15,628 nucleotides of DNA. Source: CAG-103 sp048217285 (GTDB taxonomy: Bacteria > Bacillota > Clostridia > Oscillospirales > Oscillospiraceae). Under the pieces are notes generated by a model that saw only the letters and a program-made list of their open reading frames with translations, was not told the DNA's origin and ran no database searches. Location of the stretch: NCBI GenBank assembly GCA_048217285.1, contig DBFWVW010000106.1, forward strand, positions 1 to 15,628, read 5' to 3'. Shown here piece after piece: positions 6,441-14,096 of the stretch (positions are counted from its first letter, which is position 1; every line of letters starts with the position of its first letter). A program made the position numbers and the translations under genes.

Positions 6441-7346
6441 TCACCAGATGTTGTCCGGGTACTTGCCCGCGGCGCGCAGTGCGCGCAGCGCCGCGACCAC
6501 ATCCGGCAGGTCGTCGTGATATGTCACGCCGTGCCAGGCGTCATCCGTGTGCAGCATGGTGACGTCCGCCGTGCCGGCGCGCAGCTGCGCATCCACGATC
6601 GACGGGACAAAATACTCACACTTGAGCGGATTGCGCGGCAGGTTCTCGTCCAGAAACGCCGGAAACCGGCGCTCGAGCTCGCGCAGGTACAGCGGCGAGA
6701 AGCCCCAGAAGTTCATGGACACCGTCGTATCGCCCGGCAGGTCGATGAAGTGCTCACCGTCCTCGGTATAGGCGGCGTCCGCACCGCGCTGCTCAATGTG
6801 TGTGCGCTCCGTGATGCTCTCGAGCATACCGCCGCGCTCCGTGCAGACGCCGCGCGACACGCTGCCGTTGGCCGTGACCGTGTTGCGCAGGCGGAAGCCC
6901 ACCATGGCATACGACCGCTCGGGGCGCGGCACGGCGAGAAAATCATACAGGAGACGGTAGGCCTCAATACCGTAATAATCATCGGAGTTGATGACGGCGA
7001 ACGGCCCGTCGATCTCGGGCGCGGCGCACAGCACAGCGTGCGCGGTGCCCCACGGTTTCGTGCGGCCGTCCGGTACGGCATAGCCCGCCGGCAGCGTGTT
7101 GAGCTTCTGGTAGGCATAGCGCACATCGAACGCCGCGGCCACAGCCGGGCCGACGCTCTCGCGAAATTCCTCGGCCGTCTCCTCTTTCACAACAAACACG
7201 ACCTTGCGGAACCCCGCACGGTAAGCGTCAAAGAGCGAATAGTGCAGCAGAAAATGGCCGTACTCGTCCACGGGCGTCGTCTGCTTCGGTCCTCCGAAGC
7301 GGCTGCCCATGCCGGCGGCCATGATGACCAGACAGGGTTGGTTCAT
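6441..7346 (-). CDS. Sugar-phosphate-type nucleotidyltransferase (NTP transferase)
   Basis: A 301-residue protein of the NTP-transferase fold. The N-terminal nucleotide-binding signature is AAGMGSRFGGPKQ (10-22), the G-T-A-H-A motif is at 100-104, and a metal-binding acidic site lies in NSDDYYG (120-126). The family makes NDP-sugars or other activated small molecules from NTP and a phosphorylated or amino substrate; the substrate cannot be read from the sequence. I chose the ATG at 7346, because it opens directly on the fold and has GGAGG 9 bases upstream. The longer frame to 7412 would run back across the promoter. The gene has a consensus promoter and its own terminator, so it is probably monocistronic. 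No sugar-pathway gene is next to it. Confidence 0.88.
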   Translation of the reverse strand: MNQPCLVIMAAGMGSRFGGPKQTTPVDEYGHFLLHYSLFDAYRAGFRKVVFVVKEETAEEFRESVGPAVAAAFDVRYAYQKLNTLPAGYAVPDGRTKPWGTAHAVLCAAPEIDGPFAVINSDDYYGIEAYRLLYDFLAVPRPERSYAMVGFRLRNTVTANGSVSRGVCTERGGMLESITERTHIEQRGADAAYTEDGEHFIDLPGDTTVSMNFWGFSPLYLRELERRFPAFLDENLPRNPLKCEYFVPSIVDAQLRAGTADVTMLHTDDAWHGVTYHDDLPDVVAALRALRAAGKYPDNIW

Positions 7347-7383
7347 TCTTTCGGTCCTCCCTATTTCCAAACGGATCTGTGCC

Positions 7384-7412
7384 ATTATAGGCCGCGGGTC
7401 ACAATTTGTCAA
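7384..7412 (-). promoter_or_regulatory. Consensus sigma-A promoter of the nucleotidyltransferase
   Basis: On the minus strand there is a perfect TTGACA (7412-7407), a 17-base spacer and a perfect TATAAT (7389-7384). It is the only fully consensus promoter in the window and predicts strong constitutive expression. Confidence 0.9.
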
Positions 7413-7429
7413 TTTACCGCGTGTTCATC

Positions 7430-7458
7430 TTGGCTCCCCGCGCAGAATATGGTATACT
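7430..7458 (+). promoter_or_regulatory. Promoter of the YkvI-family gene
   Basis: The -35 TTGGCT (7430-7435), a 17-base spacer and the extended -10 TGG-TATACT (TATACT at 7453-7458) fit a sigma-A promoter. It is divergent from the nucleotidyltransferase promoter, with 18 bases between the two -35 boxes. Confidence 0.65.
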
Positions 7459-7496
7459 GTTCGCTATCTTGGCGGTTGCAGCGGGAGGAGATCATC

Positions 7497-8576
7497 ATGC
7501 AGCAGAAAATCGGCACACTGCGGCTGGCGCTGACGTTTGCCGGGTGCTTTCTCGGCGCGGGGTATGTGTCCGGGCAGGAGCTGTGGCAGTATTTCGGCGC
7601 GTTCGGTGCTTGGGGGCTGGCCGGGCTCGTGCTCGCGGTCGCCCTGCTCGGCGGCACCGGAGTGCTGCTCCTGCGGCTGAGCGCGCGCACCGGCATCGAG
7701 GCAATGGACGCGCTGATCGTGCGCGCGGACATCCCGTGGCTGCGCACGGTCGTTGGTGTGCTGACAGCGGCGCTGCTGTTCGGCGTCGTGTGCATCATGG
7801 CCGCCGGAATCGGTGCGCTCGGCAATCAGATGCTCGGTCTGCCGGTGTGGCTGGGTGCGGCCGGTGCGTGTGTACTCATCGCGGCAGCGGCGTATTTCGG
7901 TCTCGGCGGCATGGTGTCGGTGTTCACAGTCGCCGTGCCGTGCATGATCGTGGCCGCGCTCGTCATTGCGGGCATCCGGCTGCACCGCACAGGGCTGGCC
8001 GCTGCGGCCTTCGCCGCCGGGGACACAAACCCCATGCTCGGCAACTGGGCCACGAGCGCCGTGAACTACGCGGCCTACAATTTCTTTGCCACCGTGGGCA
8101 TTCTCGCCCCGCTGACGCACCATCTGAAGAAAAACAGCACTGCCGTCTGGGGCACTGTGCTCGGCTGCGTGCTGCTGCTGGCGGTCGCGCTCGGCGTGCT
8201 CGCCGCGCTGGCCTCGAGCCCGGAGAGCATCTCGGCACAGCTGCCCATGCTCGACCTCGCCTGCCGGCTGGGCGCGGCCGGCGTCGTATATGCCGTGCTG
8301 CTGTTTCTCGGTATGTTCAGCACGAGCGTGTCCTCGCTCGTGGCTGTGCTGACGTACGCCGGGCAGAAATCCGCGTGGCTGGCCGGCCACCGCGTGGCCA
8401 TGCTGCTCGTGCTCACGGCCGCCGCTTTCGCCGGAAGCCTGTTCGGCTTCGGCGACCTGATTGGCACCGTCTACCCGGTCTACGGCTATCTGGGCATGGC
8501 CGCCATGCTGCTTGTAGCCGAGCATACCATGCATACACGGCGCGCGGGAAACAATTCTGCCGCAACAGGCAATTGA
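7497..8576 (+). CDS. YkvI-family membrane protein (LeuT-fold transporter-like)
   Basis: A 359-residue protein of mostly hydrophobic segments (roughly ten) with short polar loops, as in the YkvI family of APC/LeuT-fold membrane proteins. The family signature near the N-terminus is clear: FAGCFLGAGYVSGQELWQYFGAFG at about 14-37, a broken helix with the glycines expected of a substrate site. Another characteristic stretch is NYAAYNFFATVGILAPL in the middle. The substrate of the family is not established. The ATG at 7497 follows GGAGGAG by 6 bases; the much longer upstream frame lies antisense to the nucleotidyltransferase. The stop codon overlaps the -35 box of the next gene's promoter, and no terminator separates the two, so read-through is possible. 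Confidence 0.88.
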   Translation: MQQKIGTLRLALTFAGCFLGAGYVSGQELWQYFGAFGAWGLAGLVLAVALLGGTGVLLLRLSARTGIEAMDALIVRADIPWLRTVVGVLTAALLFGVVCIMAAGIGALGNQMLGLPVWLGAAGACVLIAAAAYFGLGGMVSVFTVAVPCMIVAALVIAGIRLHRTGLAAAAFAAGDTNPMLGNWATSAVNYAAYNFFATVGILAPLTHHLKKNSTAVWGTVLGCVLLLAVALGVLAALASSPESISAQLPMLDLACRLGAAGVVYAVLLFLGMFSTSVSSLVAVLTYAGQKSAWLAGHRVAMLLVLTAAAFAGSLFGFGDLIGTVYPVYGYLGMAAMLLVAEHTMHTRRAGNNSAATGN

Positions 8577-8601
8577 CCCGCAGCGGCAGACCTGATACAA
8601 T
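8573..8601 (+). promoter_or_regulatory. Promoter of the LRR/SLH surface protein
   Basis: The -35 TTGACC (8573-8578), a 17-base spacer and TACAAT (8596-8601) with an extended TG at 8593-8594. The -35 box contains the TGA stop of the YkvI gene. The start would be near 8608, giving a leader of about 45 bases. Confidence 0.75.
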
Positions 8602-8653
8602 GAAGACAATGACAAATACCACGTTTCTTGGAATTTTCACAGGAGGAACCGCA

Positions 8654-10801
8654 ATGAAACATCTCAAAAAGGCGTTCTGCCTACTGCTGGCAGCCGTGAT
8701 GCTGCTGGCGCTGGGCGTGCCGGCCATGGCAGCGGGCGAGGTCCCGATCGACGCCGAGCACTTCCCGGATCAGGCACTGCGCACGTATGTGACCGATTTT
8801 TGCGACTCGAATAAGGACAATCAGCTCTCCGCGGCTGAGATCGACACAGTGCAATGCATCGACCTGCTGGAAGCGAATATCACGAAGGTCACCGACCTGA
8901 CCGGTATCGAACACTTCACGAATCTGCACGAGCTGATCGCGTGCAACAACCCGGTCACAACGCTCGACCTCAGCGGCATGACCAAGCTGGAAAAGCTCGA
9001 CGTGGCCGGCTGCAGCAAGCTGCAGAGCCTGAAACTCACCGGCTGCAGCGCGCTCACGCAGCTCGACGCCTCAAGCTGCGCGCTCACAACGCTCGACCTC
9101 ACGGGCTGCACCGCAGTCAAGACAATCGCGTGCTCGTATAACGCCCTGACCACACTCGATGTGCCCGCTGCCGAAAACCTGACCACGCTGGAGTGCAGCG
9201 CCAACCGTCTGACGAAGCTCGACGTGAGCGGGCACAAGGCGCTCAAGGTGCTCACGTGCAGCCTCAACAGCCTGACGGCGCTCGACCTTACGGGCTGCAC
9301 CGCGCTCGAGTCGCTCGACTGCAGTGACAACGCGCTCGCCGCGCTCGACCTGAGCGGCTGCACCACGCTCAACGCCACCGCACAGGGCGGCGGCAAGGCC
9401 GAAAATCCGATCCTCAGCCCGCAGTATCTGCCGGAGCAGACCGGCGCCGTCAAGGACGGGGAGCAGTGCACCGTGTACCTTGACGCCATCGTCGGCAAGG
9501 ACAATCTCGGCAGCATTACACGCGTGCCGGACGCAAACTACGACAAGCAGACCGGCGCGGCCGTGTACACCAAAACGCCGGATTATTTCTCCTACAGCTT
9601 TGACACCGGGCGCAAGGGCCTGCCGGAAATGACCGTGTATTTTGAGATGCAGGGCCTGACCCGCGGCGTCGCGCTCGATGAAAAGACGTTCCCGGACGCG
9701 GCCTTCCGCAATCTGCTCGCCGAAACCGCCGACACCAACGGCGACGGCCAGCTCTCGACGCTCGAGCTGCGCCATGTGTCGGAGCTCAACTGCAGCAATC
9801 TCGGCATCGCCGACCTGACCGGCATCGAGCACTTCACGGAGCTCGTGGCGCTCAACTGCGAGAACAACCGGCTCACTGCGCTCGACGTGTCGAAAAACAC
9901 GCACCTGAGCGAGATCTATTGCGGCGGCAACCAGCTCGCCACGCTGGATCTGACCGGCCTGCCCATCAAGGACGCCGAGACCGACACCGGCCATGTGCAG
10001 AAGCTGACCGGCAGCTATCAGCTCACCGGCACGGAAAACGGCGTGGGTCTGTTTGACCTCAGCCAGATTGTCGGCAAGGACCGCATCGGCAACATCACCG
10101 AGGTCAATGGCGGCACTTACGACAAGACGACCGGCATCGCGCGCTACAGCGCCGCCGTCGCAAAGCCGAGCTACACCTACAGCACCGGCAGCGACGCCGT
10201 GACGCTCACGGTCGAGTTCACGCTCGATATGAGCAAGCTGCCCAAGTCTGCGTTCACGGATGTGACGACCGGCGCGTGGTACTATGACGCCGTGCTCTAC
10301 GCTTTCAACAACGCCCTCATGGTCGGCACGTCCGACACAACGTTCGGCCCCGACGTGTCCATGACGCGCGCCATGCTCGTCGCGGTGCTCTACCGTCTGG
10401 CCGACAGCCCGAGCGTGAGCGGCAAGACGCCGTTCACGGATGTCGAGGCAGATACGTGGTACACCAACGCGGTCCTCTGGGCCTACCAGAATGACATCGT
10501 CGCCGGCACGTCCGACACCACGTTTGAACCGAAGAGCAACATCACGCGCGAACAGATCGTGGCCATTTTCAGCCGCTACACTGCAAAGTTTGCGCCCGAC
10601 AAGGCCGAGGCCACCACAGAGCTGACCGGCTTTGCCGACAGCGCGAGCGTGTCCGGCTGGGCCGTGGGCGACATGAAGTGGGCCGTCGCGCAGAAGATCA
10701 TCAGCGGCCGCGAAGACGCAGGTAAGCTCTACCTGCAGCCGCAGGGCAATGCCAGCCGCGCCGAAGTGGCGACCATCCTCATGCAGTACTGCGCGCTATA
10801 A
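8654..10801 (+). CDS. Secreted LRR / EF-hand-loop / SLH surface protein
   Basis: A 715-residue cell-surface protein. A Sec signal peptide (about 1-27, ending AMA-A) is followed by two related modules. Module one (33-333) holds an EF-hand-like loop D51-E62, a leucine-rich repeat array with 21-residue spacing (leucines at 144, 165, 186, 207, 228) and a beta region starting IVGKD (279-283). Module two (342-524) repeats this order with the loop D360-E371, a shorter repeat array and IVGKD (472-476). Three SLH domains (about 533-587, 593-650, 658-714), with FTDV and FADS starts and TRA, TRE and SRAE motifs, should anchor it to secondary cell-wall polymer. The ligand is unknown; the repeats suggest protein or glycan binding. 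AGGAGG lies 7 bases before the ATG. It has its own promoter and is followed closely by a small membrane protein gene. Confidence 0.93.
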   Translation: MKHLKKAFCLLLAAVMLLALGVPAMAAGEVPIDAEHFPDQALRTYVTDFCDSNKDNQLSAAEIDTVQCIDLLEANITKVTDLTGIEHFTNLHELIACNNPVTTLDLSGMTKLEKLDVAGCSKLQSLKLTGCSALTQLDASSCALTTLDLTGCTAVKTIACSYNALTTLDVPAAENLTTLECSANRLTKLDVSGHKALKVLTCSLNSLTALDLTGCTALESLDCSDNALAALDLSGCTTLNATAQGGGKAENPILSPQYLPEQTGAVKDGEQCTVYLDAIVGKDNLGSITRVPDANYDKQTGAAVYTKTPDYFSYSFDTGRKGLPEMTVYFEMQGLTRGVALDEKTFPDAAFRNLLAETADTNGDGQLSTLELRHVSELNCSNLGIADLTGIEHFTELVALNCENNRLTALDVSKNTHLSEIYCGGNQLATLDLTGLPIKDAETDTGHVQKLTGSYQLTGTENGVGLFDLSQIVGKDRIGNITEVNGGTYDKTTGIARYSAAVAKPSYTYSTGSDAVTLTVEFTLDMSKLPKSAFTDVTTGAWYYDAVLYAFNNALMVGTSDTTFGPDVSMTRAMLVAVLYRLADSPSVSGKTPFTDVEADTWYTNAVLWAYQNDIVAGTSDTTFEPKSNITREQIVAIFSRYTAKFAPDKAEATTELTGFADSASVSGWAVGDMKWAVAQKIISGREDAGKLYLQPQGNASRAEVATILMQYCAL

Positions 10802-10838
10802 CGCGCCCGGAAGCACAACCGGAGAAGGAGTTTTCACC

Positions 10839-11084
10839 ATGTCGAAAACGAAGTTCATGGGCATTTTTCTCATCATCCTCGGCGTCATCAGCGTGGTCGT
10901 GGGCATTGTCCGCGGCGACATGACCAGCAGCGCAGCCATGTTCATCGGCTATCTGCTCCCGGCCGCACTCGGCGCCGTGATCCTGATCGTCGACCGTGTC
11001 GGCGGCGAGACCCCAAAGGAGACCGGCCCGTCCGATGCGGCGCTGGCCGACGAGAAAAGCAAAAAGAAGAAAAAGAAAAAATAA
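10839..11084 (+). CDS. Small two-helix membrane protein with a polylysine tail
   Basis: An 81-residue protein with two membrane segments (about 7-25 and 33-52), a short polar linker and a strongly basic end, KSKKKKKKK. By the positive-inside rule both ends should be cytoplasmic. The ATG at 10839 has AGAAGGAG 8 bases upstream. An in-frame longer reading from 10749 would overlap the surface-protein gene and is unlikely. It lies 37 bases after the SLH protein with no terminator between, so it is probably in the same transcript, which ends at 11093-11129. I do not recognise the family. The lysine run is encoded by mixed AAA and AAG codons, so it is a real coding feature rather than a homopolymer artefact. 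A role in assembly or membrane contact for the surface protein is only a guess. Confidence 0.75.
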   Translation: MSKTKFMGIFLIILGVISVVVGIVRGDMTSSAAMFIGYLLPAALGAVILIVDRVGGETPKETGPSDAALADEKSKKKKKKK

Positions 11085-11092
11085 AGTGCACG

Positions 11093-11129
11093 ACAGCCGC
11101 CACCCCACACGGGATGGCGGCTGTTTTTT
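11093..11129 (+). terminator. Terminator of the surface-protein operon
   Basis: ACAGCCGCCA (11093-11102) pairs perfectly with TGGCGGCTGT (11115-11124) and is followed by TTTTTT (11124-11129). Confidence 0.93.
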
Positions 11130-11133
11130 GTGC

Positions 11134-11165
11134 AAAAAACCTGCCGGGCATTCCTGCCCGGCAGG
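11134..11165 (-). terminator. Terminator of the flavodoxin-like gene
   Basis: CCTGCCGGGCA (11140-11150) and TGCCCGGCAGG (11155-11165) form a perfect 11-bp stem with loop TTCC. Read on the minus strand the stem is followed by six T (11139-11134), about 25 bases after the gene's stop. Confidence 0.92.
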
Positions 11166-11189
11166 CTGCATAGGGTTGCAGTATATGGT

Positions 11190-11741
11190 TCAGCAAACTT
11201 TCGGCTCCGGGAACTTGGAGTGGAAGCTGTTGGCCTCGACCCAGTCGATGGCGGCCTGGATGCCGTCCCAGCTGGCGGGCTCGCCGCGGCCGACGGTCGC
11301 CATGGTCAGGCAGGCCTGCTCGGCAGGCGTGAGCGTGGTCTTGGCAGCCTTCGCGTTCAGGCGCTTGGCAATGTCCTTGATCTTCACCTTCATGATCAGG
11401 CGATACGGCAGCGGCAGACGCTTCAGGTCAAAGCGGCCCTGCAGCGGGAACACCGCAACGTCGGCACCGAGACCGTTCTTCTTGCGGCAGACTTCCTCCG
11501 CATTGGCAGCCGGCGCACCCATGCCGACCGAAACCACGCCGACCACATCGTAGCGCTCCTTGGCCTTATCCAGACCAACGACCTTGCCTGCCAGCAGCCA
11601 GCCGATATAGACCACCTTGCGGCCGGTCGGGCAGATGTGCGACTGCTCCGTAAAGAACGGAACGTGCAGCGCCGCCGACATGCGGTGGGCGTACTCCTCA
11701 CAGGAACCGGAGAGCGAAGAATAAACAATCGCGTCAATCAT
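11190..11741 (-). CDS. Flavodoxin-like domain protein
   Basis: A 183-residue protein. The N-terminus, MIDAIVYSSLSGSCEEYAHRM, is a beta strand followed by a Ser/Gly-rich turn and a helix, as in the flavodoxin phosphate-binding loop (YSS-S/T-G-x-x). Alternating strands and helices follow (KVVYIGWLLAG, then YDVVGVVSVGMGAP), giving an alpha/beta fold with Gly-rich loops on one side. A basic segment (RLPLPYRLIMKVKIKDIAKRLNAK) and an ordinary helical end complete it. This would suit FMN-dependent electron transfer or quinone reduction, but the specific reaction is not visible. The ATG at 11741 has GAAAGGGGA upstream; the longer frame to 11897 crosses a good promoter. It is monocistronic and divergent from the kinase gene. 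I am fairly sure of the fold and unsure of FMN binding. Confidence 0.72.
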   Translation of the reverse strand: MIDAIVYSSLSGSCEEYAHRMSAALHVPFFTEQSHICPTGRKVVYIGWLLAGKVVGLDKAKERYDVVGVVSVGMGAPAANAEEVCRKKNGLGADVAVFPLQGRFDLKRLPLPYRLIMKVKIKDIAKRLNAKAAKTTLTPAEQACLTMATVGRGEPASWDGIQAAIDWVEANSFHSKFPEPKVC

Positions 11742-11801
11742 CGTGAAAAATCCCCTTTCAGTTTGTGGCGGAACCAACTGTGTCCCTTGTTTCCTTGTTT
11801 T

Positions 11802-11830
11802 ATCATAGTCAAATCTTAAACAAAAGTCAA
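11802..11830 (-). promoter_or_regulatory. Promoter of the flavodoxin-like gene
   Basis: On the minus strand: TTGACT (11830-11825), a 17-base spacer, TATGAT (11807-11802). The leader to the ATG at 11741 is about 55 bases. Confidence 0.8.
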
Positions 11831-11886
11831 GATTCACTTTACAAAATTGGCATAGATATCCGGCGTTTGGGTAAAAAGGCGCACAC

Positions 11887-11930
11887 AAATGCGTCATTTT
11901 TCTGCCCGGAGAGAAAATGCGGTCATTTTC
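11887..11930 (+). repeat. Two AAATGCG(G)TCATTTT repeats upstream of the kinase promoter
   Basis: AAATGCGTCATTTTTC (11887-11902) and AAATGCGGTCATTTTC (11915-11930) are near-identical. Each is itself an inverted repeat of AAATG and CATTT. They lie 15 bases upstream of the kinase -35 box and between two divergent promoters, a position suited to a dimeric regulator. Confidence 0.6.
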
Positions 11931-11944
11931 CCTGTACGCGCCTC

Positions 11945-11973
11945 TTGCGGATTGCCGTCAGATTCAGTATAAT
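11945..11973 (+). promoter_or_regulatory. Promoter of the Ser/Thr kinase gene
   Basis: The -35 TTGCGG (11945-11950), a 17-base spacer and a perfect TATAAT (11968-11973). The start is near 11980, about 50 bases before the ATG at 12032. Confidence 0.78.
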
Positions 11974-12031
11974 GTATGTTGGTTTGATAACAAGATTTTC
12001 ACCCTGATATGGAAGGCGGTGCAAATCGCAC

Positions 12032-14038
12032 ATGGAAGAACGATTCCGCAATCTGGACTATCAAAACTGGAAACCCGTGCGCACGCTCGGCAGCGACTCC
12101 TATGGGACGGTGTACGAGATCGCGCGCGATGACGGCTTCGGCATGGTGGATCACGCGGCACTGAAGGTGCTGTCGATCCCCGCCGCACCGGAGGACTTTG
12201 ACGCCCTCGTCGCCGAGGGCCGTACACCCGAGGAAGTGACCGCGCTGCTCCACCGCCAGGTGGAGACGATCGCGCGGCAGCTCATGGCGGTCGACGCCAT
12301 CAGCGATGAGCCGAACCTGCTGCGGTGCGAGGATCACGTCATCCGCGCGCACCCGGACGGCCGCGGCTGGGACATTTATGTGCGCACGGAGCTGCTGCCG
12401 TCCCTGCCGGACTATCTGCGCAACCACCCGCACGGCGAGGCGGACATCATCCGGCTCGGCGCCGGACTGTGCAGCGCACTGGAAAGCTGCCATCGTCGTG
12501 GTATTGTGCACGGCGACATCAAGCCGCGCAACGTCTTTGTCGGCGGCGGCAACTTTGACGAACAGGTCACGTATAAGCTCGGCGACTTCGGCATGGCGCA
12601 GTTTTCCGCCGTGGACAACACAAATGATTTCATGGCGCCCGAGGTGCTTTGCGGCGCGGAGGTCTCGCCCGCGAGCGACCTCTATTCCGTGGGCATGGTG
12701 CTCTACTGGGCGCTCAACGAGCGGCGCATCCCGTTCGTACCGCTGCCGCCGACGGCGGTAGAGGCATCGGATCTCGCGATCGCGCGCGAACAGCGTCTGC
12801 GCGGCGACCCGCTGCCCGAACCGCTGCACGGAAGTCAGGCACTGAAGAACATCGTCATGCGCGCCTGCGCCGATGACCCGGCCCAGCGCTACGCCTCCGT
12901 GGAGGAGTTCCGCGCAGCCCTGCTCGCCGTGGCGCGCCGCGCCGCAGCGGCCCAGCCGCAGCATACGCAGGCCGTCCGCCGGGAGGCGCCCGCCCCCAAG
13001 ACCGTCGCCGCGGACACGTTCCCCGGCTCGAAGCCGAAGGCGCAGCGCAAGGCCGTGCCGGTCGAAACGGAAGACGCGGAAAAACCGCACAACGCGAAGA
13101 AAACCGTCGCAATCGTCCTCGGCTCGCTCGTCGTCGTGGCACTCATCGCGCTCATCCTTGTCATGTCGCTGCAGGGCGGCAAGTCCGGCGTCGGCTCGGT
13201 CACGCTCGACCACGAAAAGGCCGAGATCGCCCCGCAGGACACCATCACGCTCAAAGCGACCGTGCTCGACGCCAGCGGTCAGGAGCTGACGGATGAAACG
13301 CTCACCTGGTCGAGCAGCAACGCCGCCGTTGCCACCGTGAAAGACGGCGTCGTCACCGGCGTGACCGAGGGCAAGGCCAAGATCACCGTGCACGCTGGAA
13401 AACAGACGGCCGACTGCACCGTTACCGTCACGAACGACGCCATTGAGGTCAAGAGTCTCAAGCTCGATAAGGACAAGGCAGAGCTGCAGATCGGCGAGTC
13501 GCTCACGCTCACGGCGACCATGCAGCCTGCAAACGCCCCGGATGATCTTGTCTCCTGGGCCAGCAGCGACCCGAACATCGCCAGCGTGAAAAAAGGCATC
13601 GTCGTGGCGACGAGCTCCGGCTCCGTGACGATCACGGCCTCCGCCGGCAGCTGCACCGCCACGTGCCAGATCACGGTGCAGGCACCGTCGCGCGTGGACA
13701 GCGTCACGGCCGAGACCAGCTCGGCCACGCTCGACCTCGGCGGCTCGAAAACCGGCACCATCACGTTCCACATTCATGGGCAGAACCTGGACAGCCTGCA
13801 GGATTCCGTGAAGGTCTACGCAGCCGACGGCAGCGTTGTCTCGCTCGGACAGCCGGTGCGTACCGGCAACGGTACGGACGACACCTATAGCGTCACGGCC
13901 ACGGCCGCCGCTGCCGGCTCTACGTCCGTGATCCTGCAGATCACCGGCGCCGATGGCACAACGCACTCCGCCGCCTGCACCGTTACCGTCAAGGAGAGCA
14001 AGACCATTCTGGATCTGATCCCCGGTATGAACGGATAA
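12032..14038 (+). CDS. Membrane Ser/Thr protein kinase with extracellular Ig-like (Big_2) domains
   Basis: A 668-residue receptor-like kinase. Residues 1-295 are a Hanks-type kinase: glycine loop LGSDSYGTVY (19-28), Lys45 in AALKVL, catalytic loop HGDIKPRN (160-167, Asp162 and Asn167), DFG (185-187), APE (202-204) and the usual late-lobe SDLYSVGMVLYWAL. The HRD arginine is replaced by Gly and the DFG-APE segment is only 20 residues, so it is a non-RD kinase with a short activation loop. A basic, Pro/Ala-rich linker leads to one membrane helix (about 358-380). Outside are two clear Big_2 domains (about 387-467 and 470-550) with the SS-x-A-x-V pattern, and a third Ig-like beta domain (551-655). 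PASTA repeats, usual in Firmicutes PrkC, are absent. All residues needed for catalysis appear present. The ribosome site (AAGGCGG) is somewhat distant. The gene is monocistronic. Confidence 0.92.
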   Translation: MEERFRNLDYQNWKPVRTLGSDSYGTVYEIARDDGFGMVDHAALKVLSIPAAPEDFDALVAEGRTPEEVTALLHRQVETIARQLMAVDAISDEPNLLRCEDHVIRAHPDGRGWDIYVRTELLPSLPDYLRNHPHGEADIIRLGAGLCSALESCHRRGIVHGDIKPRNVFVGGGNFDEQVTYKLGDFGMAQFSAVDNTNDFMAPEVLCGAEVSPASDLYSVGMVLYWALNERRIPFVPLPPTAVEASDLAIAREQRLRGDPLPEPLHGSQALKNIVMRACADDPAQRYASVEEFRAALLAVARRAAAAQPQHTQAVRREAPAPKTVAADTFPGSKPKAQRKAVPVETEDAEKPHNAKKTVAIVLGSLVVVALIALILVMSLQGGKSGVGSVTLDHEKAEIAPQDTITLKATVLDASGQELTDETLTWSSSNAAVATVKDGVVTGVTEGKAKITVHAGKQTADCTVTVTNDAIEVKSLKLDKDKAELQIGESLTLTATMQPANAPDDLVSWASSDPNIASVKKGIVVATSSGSVTITASAGSCTATCQITVQAPSRVDSVTAETSSATLDLGGSKTGTITFHIHGQNLDSLQDSVKVYAADGSVVSLGQPVRTGNGTDDTYSVTATAAAAGSTSVILQITGADGTTHSAACTVTVKESKTILDLIPGMNG

Positions 14039-14053
14039 AACCCACCCAAAAAC

Positions 14054-14093
14054 AGATACCCCGGATGCGCTGCATCCGGGGTATCTTTCTATT
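14054..14093. terminator. Bidirectional terminator between kinase and LTA-synthase-family genes
   Basis: A perfect 15-bp stem, AGATACCCCGGATGC (14054-14068) with GCATCCGGGGTATCT (14072-14086), has a 3-base loop. It is followed by TTTCTATTTT on the plus strand and by GTTTTTGG on the minus strand, so it serves both convergent genes. Confidence 0.9.
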
Positions 14094-14096
14094 TTG

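Noticed and set aside
6429..7496. Upstream extension of the YkvI frame
   Set aside because: It lies antisense to the nucleotidyltransferase gene and crosses two promoters. The ATG at 7497 has a strong ribosome site and starts the family-specific sequence.
7406..8653. Upstream extension of the LRR/SLH frame
   Set aside because: It is out of frame over the YkvI gene. The ATG at 8654 has AGGAGG and opens on a signal peptide.
8803..8841. Dockerin domain in the surface protein
   Set aside because: Each module has a single EF-like loop without the paired second loop and linker of dockerins, and SLH domains already provide the anchor.
9084..9390. CRISPR-like or tandem DNA repeat in the LRR region
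   Set aside because: The periodicity of about 63 bases is the 21-residue protein repeat. DNA copies differ at many positions and the frame is open throughout.
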